From Bradyrhizobium sp. Gha (lineage in GTDB: Bacteria; Pseudomonadota; Alphaproteobacteria; Rhizobiales; Xanthobacteraceae): DNA of 41,169 nucleotides. The position numbers and the translations under genes are program-made. Position 1 is the first letter of the stretch. Each line of letters starts with the position of its first letter. The stretch spans positions 1-41,169 of the forward strand of contig NZ_FOQM01000055.1 in assembly GCF_900113735.1 (NCBI RefSeq). Direction: 5' to 3'. The notes below the pieces were generated by a model that had not been told where the DNA came from, did not search any database, and was given only the letters and a program-made list of their open reading frames with translations. Shown here one piece after another: positions 16,497 to 23,822 of this stretch.

Positions 16497-18818
16497 TTAC
16501 ACCGGATCGAACGCGCGGATCGGCGGCAGATTGCCGGTGAACTTCTCCACCTCGACCGTGGTGAGCTGGCCGGTACAGCCTTGCGCAAAGGACGAGGTGC
16601 CGACATCGCGCGTCAGCACGTTCGGATTGCCGTGGACGCAGAGCGGCGCCTCGTTCTCCGGGTCCATCGGATCGTACCAGGCGCCGGTCGGCAGCTGCAC
16701 CACACCGGGTGCGATGTCGTCGGTGACATGCACCGCGGCCAGGCACGCGCCGCGTTCGTTGAAGAGGCGGATGATGTCGCCGTCCACGATGCCGCGCGTA
16801 TCAGCATCGCGCGGATTCATGCGCGCGACCTCGCGGCCGCGATGCTTGGCTTGAAGCGAATGGCCGCCGAAATCGAGCTGGCTGTGCAGCCGCGTCACCG
16901 GCTGGTTGGCGACGAGGAAGCACGGCGCGCCCGAGTTGGGCATATCGCTCTTTTCGAGCCAGACCGGATGGCCCGGACAATCCGCATCGCCATGGCCGGC
17001 GATCTTCGCGGAATAGATTTCGATGCGTCCGCTCGGCGTCGGCAGCGGATGCGCGGCCGGATCCTCGCGGAAGCTGCGCAAGCGGCCGCCATCGTCGGGC
17101 TGTTGCGGCACGACCAGGCTGCCGCGCCGCCAGAATTCCTCGAAGCTCGGAGAGTCCAAGCCGCGCTTGGCGAGTGAGGCGCGCGTCGGCTCGTAAAGAT
17201 GCTCCAGCCATTGCCGCGAGGTGCGACCCTCCGTGAAGGGTTCCCGGGCGCCGAGGCGATCGGCGAGATCAGCGAAGATCTCGTAATCGTCGCGCGCGAG
17301 CCCAAACGGCTCGGCGATGCGATGCATCGCGACCATCAGCGGATCGTTGCTGGAATAGCCGATGTCCTCGCGCTCGAGCGTCATGGTCGAGGGCAGCACG
17401 ATGTCGGCGTGGCGCGCGGTGGCGGTCCAGGCGAGTTCGTGCACGACCAGCGTATCGACCTTGGCAAAGGCCTTGCGCAGGCGGTTGATGTCCTGGTGGT
17501 GATGGAACGGATTGCCGCCGGCCCAGTAGACCAGGCGAATGTCCGGATAGGTGCGCGTCTCGCCGTTGTAGCGATAGGTGCTGCCGGGGTTGAGCAGCAT
17601 ATCGGCGATGCGCGCCACCGGAATGAAATCGCGGATACCGTTGCGGCCCTGCCCCAGCGTTGGCCCCGGCGCGTCGTTGACGCGCCGGCCGTAATAGCCG
17701 ATCGCGCCGAGCGAATAGGCGTATCCGCCGCCGGGAAGACCGATTTGGCCCAGCGCTGCCGCCAGCACCATGCCCATCCACACCGGCTGCTCGCCATGTT
17801 CGGCACGCTGCAGCGAATGCGAGACGGTGATCAGCGCGCGCTTGCCGGCCAGGCGCCGCGCCAGCATGCGGATCGCATTTGCGTCGAGGCCGCAGATCGC
17901 GGCCGCCCACGCGGCATCCTTGGCCTGCCCGTCGCTCGCACCGGTGAGGTAGCGCAGGAACACCGGCCAGCCTTCGGTGTAGCGGTCGAGGAAGGCCTGG
18001 TCGTGCAGACCTTCGGCTACCAGCGTGTGGATCATCCCGAGCATCAGCGCGGTGTCGGTGCCTGGGATGCAGGTCATCCATTCCGCGCCGGCCTCGACCG
18101 GCAAATCCTCGCGCAGCGGGCTCATCAGGATGAACTCGCAGCCGCGCGCCCGCGCCGTCGCCATGGCACCGCGTTCGACATGCTTGCTGATGGAGCCTCC
18201 GGCCACCATCGAGTTCTTCAGCGCCATGCCGCCGAAGGCGAGCACGATCTCGGTCTCGTCAGCGATCTGCTGCCACGTGACGTTGCGCTTGGTGATGTCC
18301 TCGTAGCCCGCCATGATCTGCGGCAGCAGCACCGAGGACGCACCGGAGGAATAGGAATTCACCGAGCGGACATAGCCGCCCATCGCGATGTTGAGAAAGC
18401 GGTGCACCTGGCTCTGGGCGTGATGGAAGCGGCCGGCACTGGCCCAGCCGTAGGAGCCGCCGAACACGGCGCCCGGGCCCCGCGTATCGCGGACGCGCGC
18501 CAGCTCGTCGCCGAGCAGGTCTAGCGCCTTCTCCCAGCTGACGGAGACGAATTCATCGCGGCCGCGGCGGTCGTCGGGACCAGGCCCGCGCTCGAGCCAG
18601 CCACGGCGGATCGCCGGTTGGGCGATGCGCGCCTGGTGGCGCAGCGCGCCGGGAAAATTGTCGATGATACCGTTCGGATCGGGATCGCCGCCATACGCCC
18701 TCACCTCCAGCCCGGCAGCGCCGTTGCGCGCGGAAAAGACGCCCCAGTGCGAGGTGTGCGGCTTGAATCCATCCGACAAATCGAGTCCGGAGTCGGGGAA
18801 GCCAATCGTATCGTCCAT
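16497..18818 (-). CDS. Molybdopterin oxidoreductase, BisC/TorA (DMSO reductase) type
   Basis: A 773-residue molybdenum enzyme that reduces S- or N-oxides using bis-MGD. GGSYGWASAGRFHHAQ (about residues 120-135) and the NSYSSGAS segment (about 154-160), whose serine should ligate molybdenum, match the DMSO reductase/TMAO reductase/biotin sulfoxide reductase branch. The N-terminus has no Cys cluster for iron-sulfur binding and no twin-arginine leader, so it is probably cytoplasmic like BisC. The C-terminal domain has the usual NPRDADTRGIVDGDIIRLFN. The start at 18818 has GAGGG upstream; a frame continuing to 19232 crosses a palindrome and is discarded. It converges on tetR with a 14-bp gap. Biotin sulfoxide or methionine sulfoxide are possible substrates (inference). 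Confidence 0.87.
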   Translation of the reverse strand: MDDTIGFPDSGLDLSDGFKPHTSHWGVFSARNGAAGLEVRAYGGDPDPNGIIDNFPGALRHQARIAQPAIRRGWLERGPGPDDRRGRDEFVSVSWEKALDLLGDELARVRDTRGPGAVFGGSYGWASAGRFHHAQSQVHRFLNIAMGGYVRSVNSYSSGASSVLLPQIMAGYEDITKRNVTWQQIADETEIVLAFGGMALKNSMVAGGSISKHVERGAMATARARGCEFILMSPLREDLPVEAGAEWMTCIPGTDTALMLGMIHTLVAEGLHDQAFLDRYTEGWPVFLRYLTGASDGQAKDAAWAAAICGLDANAIRMLARRLAGKRALITVSHSLQRAEHGEQPVWMGMVLAAALGQIGLPGGGYAYSLGAIGYYGRRVNDAPGPTLGQGRNGIRDFIPVARIADMLLNPGSTYRYNGETRTYPDIRLVYWAGGNPFHHHQDINRLRKAFAKVDTLVVHELAWTATARHADIVLPSTMTLEREDIGYSSNDPLMVAMHRIAEPFGLARDDYEIFADLADRLGAREPFTEGRTSRQWLEHLYEPTRASLAKRGLDSPSFEEFWRRGSLVVPQQPDDGGRLRSFREDPAAHPLPTPSGRIEIYSAKIAGHGDADCPGHPVWLEKSDMPNSGAPCFLVANQPVTRLHSQLDFGGHSLQAKHRGREVARMNPRDADTRGIVDGDIIRLFNERGACLAAVHVTDDIAPGVVQLPTGAWYDPMDPENEAPLCVHGNPNVLTRDVGTSSFAQGCTGQLTTVEVEKFTGNLPPIRAFDPV

Positions 18819-19411
18819 CGCGTGGCCCTCATCGCGGAGCACCGTACAGGCGGCTCCGGTCGTCAGCATCGGGCCAATATAGTGAGAGCGCCGCGTGCAG
18901 GGCAACGGATTACCGATGTCAGGAACCGGACGCATGGCGGCGTCCCGCGAGTTGCAGGCCTTGAGGGAGCAAAAAGGCCTCCACACCGTCATTGCGAGCG
19001 CAGCGAAGCAAATCCAGACTGTCGCCGTCGAGGGATCCTGGATTGCTTCGTCGCAAGAGCTCCTCGCAATGACGGAGCAAGGTGCAACAGCACACCCTTC
19101 TGCTAGCGTTCGAAGTTGCAGCGACGCCTTCGCGTGGTCGGAGTGCGGAAAACACGTACGCTCCACGGCCGCCATTTCGCCGCAGGGCTTTCGGCTTTTA
19201 TCGGCATTGCCGCCTCGTCCATCATGCAACATGATGGCTCTCAGCCGGTGACGACTGTTCTTTGACGGCTGGAGGTCAACCTGCCCTGACTTGATTAGGC
19301 ACTTTCGGCGGTTGGAGCCGTTGCAGATGGACGATCAGCCGCACCAGCTTCAGCTCCGGCGATGAATCGCTGCGCGCGGCCCATCTCCTGCCCTCAACTG
19401 AAGGAGCCGAC
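18819..19411. other. Intergenic region without a gene
   Basis: The region upstream of the molybdoenzyme (minus strand) and of the small secreted protein (plus strand). It contains the extragenic palindrome at 18987-19074; apart from this I see no gene or RNA. Confidence 0.5.
18987..19074. repeat. Extragenic palindrome, second copy with an altered arm
   Basis: CGTCATTGCGAGCGCAGCG at the left and CCTCGCAATGACG at the right show the same core as 1395-1468. The right arm carries extra bases (TCGCAAGAGCTC) between GATTGCTTCG and CTCGCAATG, so this copy is imperfect. It lies upstream of the molybdoenzyme gene. Confidence 0.8.
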
Positions 19412-19702
19412 ATGAAGATCCTTGCGATGGTCGCACTCGGAGCGGCCGTGATCACGACGTCGCCAGCCGGCGCGCAAAGCGGATCAGGTGCATCCGGCAG
19501 GGGCTCCAGCATCAACTCATCCGGCACCGGCGGCGCCACGGGCGCGGGAGCTTCGAGCCTGAACACGCCGGCGGACAACAATGGCGGCGGATCAAGCGCG
19601 CCGGCGAAATCCACGCCTGCATCGCCAGGCGGCGCCGTAGCCGGCTCGACGCAGGGAAGTGCCGTCCCAAATGCCGGCATGTCGGGATCCGGACAGAAAT
19701 AG
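19412..19702 (+). CDS. Small secreted Gly/Ser/Ala-rich protein
   Basis: A 96-residue protein with a clear signal peptide (MKILAMVALGAAVITT-SPAGAQ, cleavage after AQ or AGA) and a mature part of low complexity made almost only of Gly, Ser, Ala, Thr, Pro and Asn. The start has a strong AAGGAG site six bases upstream. No domain is recognisable and no cysteine is present. It is monocistronic; the hairpin at 19860-19894 could end its transcript. Proteins of this kind are common in rhizobial genomes but have no known role. Confidence 0.7.
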   Translation: MKILAMVALGAAVITTSPAGAQSGSGASGRGSSINSSGTGGATGAGASSLNTPADNNGGGSSAPAKSTPASPGGAVAGSTQGSAVPNAGMSGSGQK

Positions 19703-19859
19703 GGGCCGCAACATCTCATGCGCGACATGACTCCAGCGTGTGTGCTTTGGGTCACAGCCGAATCGAGCCCGATTGCCTAGAACGGCTGAGCATGGCCGCA
19801 AACAAGGTAACGGCGGTACGCACCAGGCTGGGAGGCGATCAACAGCTGCGGACTTGCGA

Positions 19860-19894
19860 AGCCGCCGCGGTGAGGAACCCGGCGGCTCTTTCTT
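19860..19894 (+). terminator. Candidate intrinsic terminator
   Basis: AGCCGCCG (19860-19867) pairs with CGGCGGCT (19880-19887), followed by CTTTCTT. It lies about 160 bp past the small secreted protein gene and before the convergent Cys-rich gene. The T-run is interrupted, so efficiency is doubtful. Confidence 0.45.
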
Positions 19895-19929
19895 GCGCGT
19901 GCCTGCGTTCCATCGAAGCGCTGATGCTC

Positions 19930-20112
19930 TCAATGCCAGATCGTATCCGCTTCGACGATCACGGCCCTGATCTCCGGGTCTTCCGCGGTGTTGCACGTGC
20001 AGGGCATGCCTGCGCCGCACCGGCATCCGCCCGCCTTTTCACTCCAGACCCGCAGTGGATGGTTTTCACAGACCCATCCCAGACCGCGGCAGAAAGGGCA
20101 TAGCTTGGTCAC
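19930..20112 (-). CDS. Small Cys-rich putative metal-binding protein
   Basis: A 60-residue protein with seven cysteines in two clusters: Cys5-x-x-Cys8 with Cys15 and His18 (CPFCRGLGWVCENHP), then Cys30, Cys32, Cys38 and Cys40 (GGCRCGAGMPCTCN). This suggests a zinc-ribbon-like fold with one or two metals. I know similar short proteins from Bradyrhizobium and relatives but no function. The GTG start at 20112 is chosen because it overlaps the stop of the upstream DUF2934 gene as GTGA; the frame is open to a TTG at 20181, but that part is the other gene in a shifted frame. Confidence 0.7.
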   Translation of the reverse strand: MTKLCPFCRGLGWVCENHPLRVWSEKAGGCRCGAGMPCTCNTAEDPEIRAVIVEADTIWH

Positions 20113-20270
20113 AGCGTATCCGGCGTCCTCAAGGTGTTCGATCTGTCTTCGTTGCGCAGCTCCTGCTCGGCCGCGTGCCAAAACTCGTCCTCACGGCCCT
20201 CGGGCTTGCCGGCGCGCTCCCACAATTGGTGCGCCCGCTCCCTGATCTCTTGCTCATTCGGCTCGGACAA
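20109..20270 (-). CDS. DUF2934 family small protein, TTG start
   Basis: A 53-residue protein carrying the DUF2934 motif: IRERAHQLWERAGKPEGR, followed by DEFWHAAEQEL. The family is common in rhizobia and has no known function. AGGAG lies six bases before a TTG at 20270 and directly abuts an in-frame ATG at 20276, which is too close to use, so TTG is the likelier start. Its stop overlaps the start of the Cys-rich gene in a GTGA junction (20109-20112), so the two are probably translated together. Confidence 0.8.
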   Translation of the reverse strand: MSEPNEQEIRERAHQLWERAGKPEGREDEFWHAAEQELRNEDRSNTLRTPDTL

Positions 20271-20685
20271 TTGCATCTCCTGTCATGAAGCGCGGCCTCG
20301 CCCCGAGGTTTTTGGGGCTGGAAGGCGGGGCCGCGCCGGCCAGCCATCGGCGACGACGCCGGCCCGCCGATTCAAGCTTTGATCTGGCGCACAGTTCCTC
20401 TCCCCGCGTCACCATGGACATCTGGCCGGTGAAGTTTGCGAGCGCCGAATTGCAAGCAGCAGGCGCGCCGCTGCATTCTTGACTGATTGCGCCCGCTCGG
20501 GCGTGCGACGACTTCATTGTCGCAGTCAGCAATGACCGACGCGCGGAGCTGCGGTGCCATCTCCCGGACTTGTCCGCGGGCTGTGTGGCGGGCTAATTCA
20601 GGTTCGATCCGGAATGCTGAACGGGCCTCGGTGTCAATCGAGGCCTTTTTCGTGCCCGGACGTGTCCCCGTTGCAATCGCTCGAC
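20271..20685. other. Intergenic region upstream of two permease genes
   Basis: No gene seen. It holds an imperfect 20-bp palindrome at 20596-20615 (ATTCAGGTTCGATCCGGAAT, 16 of 20 positions symmetrical) and the terminator at 20624-20650. A short CCTCG-CCC-CGAGG hairpin followed by TTTTT at 20296-20313 is weak. Confidence 0.4.
20624..20650 (+). terminator. Intrinsic terminator/attenuator before the permease pair
   Basis: GGCCTCG (20624-20630) pairs perfectly with CGAGGCC (20639-20645) around an 8-base loop, followed by TTTTT. It is on the plus strand 36 bp upstream of the permease start, with no plus-strand gene in the 900 bp before it. It may end an unseen small RNA or act on a leader transcript. 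Confidence 0.6.
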
Positions 20686-21564
20686 ATGAAGCCTTACGAC
20701 AACAGAGCCTGGTTCCTGGTGCTTCCCGCGCTGGTCATTGTGACTTTCGTCGGAATCCTCCCCCTGGTCGCCGTCACCAATTACTCCTTCCAGGACCTGT
20801 TCAGCTTGACCAACCCCTATTGGGTGGGTGTCGACTGGTACAGCAACATCGTGAGGTCTGAGCGGTTCTACGCCAGCCTGGCGCGAAGCCTTCTGTTCTC
20901 GGCCATCGTGCTCTCGGTCCAGCTGCCGCTCGGCATCTGGATTGCGCTGTTGCTGCAGCGATCCCGCCAATTCATCGTCAGCGCGGTTCTCGTCCTGATT
21001 ACCGTGCCGCTGGTGGTGCCCTGGAACATGATCCCGGTGATCTGGCTGAACTTCATCAATCCCAATGCCGGCCTCGCCGGGCGGATGCTGGCCTGGATGG
21101 GTGTCGGCTTCGACTACAAGTTCAATGCCCTGCACACCTGGATCGTACTTGTCGTGATGGACACCTGGCATTGGCTCGGGCTCGTGGTCGTGCTGGCTTA
21201 TGCCGGCATCTCCAGCATTCCGCCCGCCTACTATCAGGCCGCAGCCATCGACTCCGCGTCGCCATGGCAGGTGTTTCGCTTCATCCAGCTACCGAAAATG
21301 AAGCCCGTGCTGTCGATGGCGGTGCTGCTTCGCTTCATGGACAGCTTCATGATCTATATCGAGGCCTTCCGCATCAATGCCGGCGGACCCGACAGCGCCA
21401 CCGCATTCCTCAGCCTCGATCTCGGCGAGGAGATCCAGTCCTTCAACTACGGACCATCTGCGGCCCGTTCGATCGTCTATTTCCTGATCGTCCTGACGGT
21501 CGCGTGGACGTTCAAGGCGGCAACAAGCACGCGGGCGCCTGATGCCATGGAGCCGGCCAAGTGA
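20686..21564 (+). CDS. Sugar/polyol ABC transporter permease (GlpP-like)
   Basis: A 292-residue inner-membrane permease of the MalF type with about six transmembrane segments. The EAA loop reads YYQAAAIDSASPWQVFRFIQLP (about residues 200-221). Overall it resembles GlpP of the rhizobial glycerol importer GlpSTPQV (starts RAWFLVLPAL, has VVMDTWHWLGLVVVLAYAG and LLRFMDSFMIYIEAFRI). ATG 20686 lacks a clear ribosome site. It overlaps the next permease by four bases (GTGA). No ATPase or binding-protein gene is on this strand, so it must borrow partners, perhaps from the operon opposite. Confidence 0.85.
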   Translation: MKPYDNRAWFLVLPALVIVTFVGILPLVAVTNYSFQDLFSLTNPYWVGVDWYSNIVRSERFYASLARSLLFSAIVLSVQLPLGIWIALLLQRSRQFIVSAVLVLITVPLVVPWNMIPVIWLNFINPNAGLAGRMLAWMGVGFDYKFNALHTWIVLVVMDTWHWLGLVVVLAYAGISSIPPAYYQAAAIDSASPWQVFRFIQLPKMKPVLSMAVLLRFMDSFMIYIEAFRINAGGPDSATAFLSLDLGEEIQSFNYGPSAARSIVYFLIVLTVAWTFKAATSTRAPDAMEPAK

Positions 21565-22352
21565 AGTCATCGATTGGGCGGATCACCCTCTTCGCCGTGA
21601 TAGCCGCCTTCGTCCTGGTGCCGCTGGCGCAGACGATCATCACAAGCTTCGTCTCGACGTTGCCGCGCGCCGGGATCGCGGACGGACATTTCACCCTGGT
21701 CAACTACCAGAACATCCTCCAGTCACCGGTCCTGAAGCAATCGATCCTCAACTCCATCATCTACGTCGTGCTGAACGTCGCCCTCTGCCTTGGCGTTGGC
21801 CTGCCGGCCGCCTATGCATTCGCGCGCTACGGGTTCGCCGGTGATCGCCAGCTGTTCTTCCTGCTGCTGGTGTTCCGCATCACGCCGACCGTCGTGCTCT
21901 CGCTGCCGATCTTCGTGCTGTTCGCGCAGGTCGGCCTCGCGAATACGCCCGTCGGCATCGCGCTGGTTCATTGCGTCTTCAACATCCCGATCTCGATCTG
22001 GATCCTGGAGGGTTTCATCGCCGCAGTGCCGCGCGAGTTCGATGAAACGGCGTTCCTTGACGGCCATTCGCTTCGCAGTTTCTTCTTCCGTCATCTCATT
22101 CCCGCCATCGCACCGGGCATCGGCGTCGCCGCGTTCTTCTGCTTCATCTTTTCCTGGGTGGAGGTGGTGCTGGCCCGCATCCTGACGACAACAGGCGGCA
22201 AGCCGATCACCATGGCCATCAACGCGCTGTTCGGCTTCCGGACCGATCTCGGCCTCGTCATGGCGATGACCGTGCTCGCGCTCGTTCCGGGCGTAGCGAT
22301 GATCTATTTCGTGCGCAATCACCTCGCCAGAGGCTTTGTGATCCGCACCTGA
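21561..22352 (+). CDS. Sugar/polyol ABC transporter permease (GlpQ-like)
   Basis: A 263-residue MalG-type permease with about six transmembrane segments. The EAA region reads EFDETAFLDGHSLRSFFF, ending RHLIPAIAPG. FSWVEVVLARILTT near residue 205 and the end FVRNHLARGFVIRT resemble GlpQ of GlpSTPQV. GTG start coupled to the preceding stop (21561-21564). It ends 10 bp before the convergent dhaK stop. With its partner it forms a two-gene unit that lacks the usual ATPases and binding protein. Confidence 0.85.
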   Translation: MKSSIGRITLFAVIAAFVLVPLAQTIITSFVSTLPRAGIADGHFTLVNYQNILQSPVLKQSILNSIIYVVLNVALCLGVGLPAAYAFARYGFAGDRQLFFLLLVFRITPTVVLSLPIFVLFAQVGLANTPVGIALVHCVFNIPISIWILEGFIAAVPREFDETAFLDGHSLRSFFFRHLIPAIAPGIGVAAFFCFIFSWVEVVLARILTTTGGKPITMAINALFGFRTDLGLVMAMTVLALVPGVAMIYFVRNHLARGFVIRT

Positions 22353-22362
22353 GCCGAATCGA

Positions 22363-23352
22363 CTAGATGCCCCAGCGTAGCGCCGCGGTATGCACCGGGG
22401 CGTCCCACAATTCCATCGACGCGCCGTCGAGCACGGAGACGGTGATCGATGCACCGGCCATGTCGAGGGAGGTCACGTAAGACCCGGTCAGGAATCGCTT
22501 CGCCGTGATCCCCGCCCCGTGCAGAATGCGCTTGGCGCTGTTGGCCATCAGATACAGCTCGATCAGCGGCGTTGCGCCGAACCCGTTGACCAGAAGCAGG
22601 ACTTCGCTGCCCTTGCTCGGTGCGAGATCCCCAAGGATCGCATTGAGCATCTCGGCCGCGATGTCATCGGCGGATGCCAGCGGCACCCTGCGGCGACCCG
22701 GCTCGCCATGAATACCGACGCCCATTTCCATTTCGTTGTCAGCCAGCGTGAAGTTCGGCCGGCCCGCCGCCGGAACCGTGCATGGCAGCAGCGCCACGCC
22801 CATCGAGCGGGTGCGCCTGTTGACGTCATCGCCGAGCGTCTTGAGCGCGGCGAGCGGCAGGCCCTTTTCGGCCGCCGCGCCCAACATCTTCTCCACGATC
22901 AGCGTGCCCGCCACACCGCGACGCCCCGTCGTGTAGGTCGATTTCTCGACCGCGACGTCGTCATTGGTCACCACGCTCGCGACCTCGCGACCGGCCATCT
23001 CGGCGGCCATGGTGAAGTTCATCACGTCGCCTTCGTAGTTCTTGACGATGAAGAGCACGCCCGCCCCGGTGTCGACGGCCTCGGCTGCCTCGATCATCTG
23101 ATCCGGCGTCGGCGAGGTGAAGACCTGACCCGGACAGGCCGCATCGAGCATGCCCTGGCCGACGAAGCCCGCATGCAGCGGTTCATGGCCGGAGCCACCG
23201 CCCGAGATCAGCGCGACCTTGCCCGGCTTCAGATTGCGGCGGCGCACGAACTTCCTGTCAGCACCGAGCAGCAGGATATCGGCATGGGCTGCCGCCAACC
23301 CGTCGAGACTCTCTTCGAGCACCGTATCGGCGCTGTTGATCAGCTTTTTCAT
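22363..23352 (-). CDS. dhaK: Dihydroxyacetone kinase subunit DhaK
   Basis: A 329-residue DhaK. It binds dihydroxyacetone covalently through a histidine; the expected residue is His215 in GIHGEPG (213-219), and GGGSGHEP at 51-58 supplies His56 of the active site. With DhaL-ADP it makes dihydroxyacetone phosphate. GGGAGGA lies upstream of the start. It is the last gene of the long minus-strand operon, 38 bp after the HTH gene, and is separated from dhaL by the three PTS genes and the HTH gene, which is an unusual order. A related four-carbon ketose such as erythrulose is a possible alternative substrate. Confidence 0.92.
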   Translation of the reverse strand: MKKLINSADTVLEESLDGLAAAHADILLLGADRKFVRRRNLKPGKVALISGGGSGHEPLHAGFVGQGMLDAACPGQVFTSPTPDQMIEAAEAVDTGAGVLFIVKNYEGDVMNFTMAAEMAGREVASVVTNDDVAVEKSTYTTGRRGVAGTLIVEKMLGAAAEKGLPLAALKTLGDDVNRRTRSMGVALLPCTVPAAGRPNFTLADNEMEMGVGIHGEPGRRRVPLASADDIAAEMLNAILGDLAPSKGSEVLLLVNGFGATPLIELYLMANSAKRILHGAGITAKRFLTGSYVTSLDMAGASITVSVLDGASMELWDAPVHTAALRWGI

Positions 23353-23390
23353 GGCGTCCTCCCGATTATCTATTTTGAGTTTCGAATTCG

Positions 23391-23822
23391 TCAGCCGATG
23401 CTCTCGGTGTAGCGCGCAAGCTGGGCGGCAAAGTCGACGACGAGCTGCTCGAGCGCACGATTTTTCTTGTCGTCGCCGAGATCTGGAACCGTCACGGTAA
23501 CCATGCGCGTGCGCGCCTCGCGATGGGCACCGCGCAGCCGTCCCGGATGCGCGCGCCCATAGGCTTCGAGGAAGGCCGCCCGCTCGGCGCCCGAGAGATG
23601 GCAGACCTCGAAGATGATCGCGACATGCTTCGCCGGAATCGGCACCAGATAGGCCGGATTGGTGATCTGGCTGACGAAGGAGCGGTTCTTGCCCAGCGCC
23701 GCCGCGAGCTTCAAACGCGTCCCGGATGGCCGGTTGTCGAGCGCCCGCCGCAGGATCAGCTTGTAGTCAGCGACATTGCTGTCGCCCGGCCGGCTTGTGT
23801 CTTCGTCGTTATCATCCGTCAT
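23391..23822 (-). CDS. HTH protein in the dha operon
   Basis: A 143-residue protein. Residues 33-62 (SGTRLKLAAALGKNRSFVSQ, then ITNPAYLVPIP) resemble a Cro/XRE helix-turn-helix; the region 68-90 (IIFEVCHLSGAERAAFLEAY) is helical, and the C-terminus ends in a short acidic helix. Its start overlaps the EI stop in an ATGA junction (23819-23822), so it is translated with the PTS genes. A regulator of the operon is the simple reading, perhaps sensing the relay, but no ligand domain is recognisable. I do not know a named family for it. Confidence 0.75.
   Translation of the reverse strand: MTDDNDEDTSRPGDSNVADYKLILRRALDNRPSGTRLKLAAALGKNRSFVSQITNPAYLVPIPAKHVAIIFEVCHLSGAERAAFLEAYGRAHPGRLRGAHREARTRMVTVTVPDLGDDKKNRALEQLVVDFAAQLARYTESIG

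Noticed and set aside
17199..18524. 441-codon plus-strand frame
   Set aside because: Antisense to the molybdoenzyme gene; composition and lack of motifs mark it as a shadow.
20296..20313. CCTCG-CCC-CGAGG-TTTTT hairpin as a terminator
   Set aside because: The stem is only five base pairs and no plus-strand gene precedes it.
20591..20620. tRNA-like GGTTCGATCC sequence
   Set aside because: The bases flanking the loop do not form a T-stem, and no acceptor or anticodon stem can be drawn; it is better described as an imperfect palindrome.
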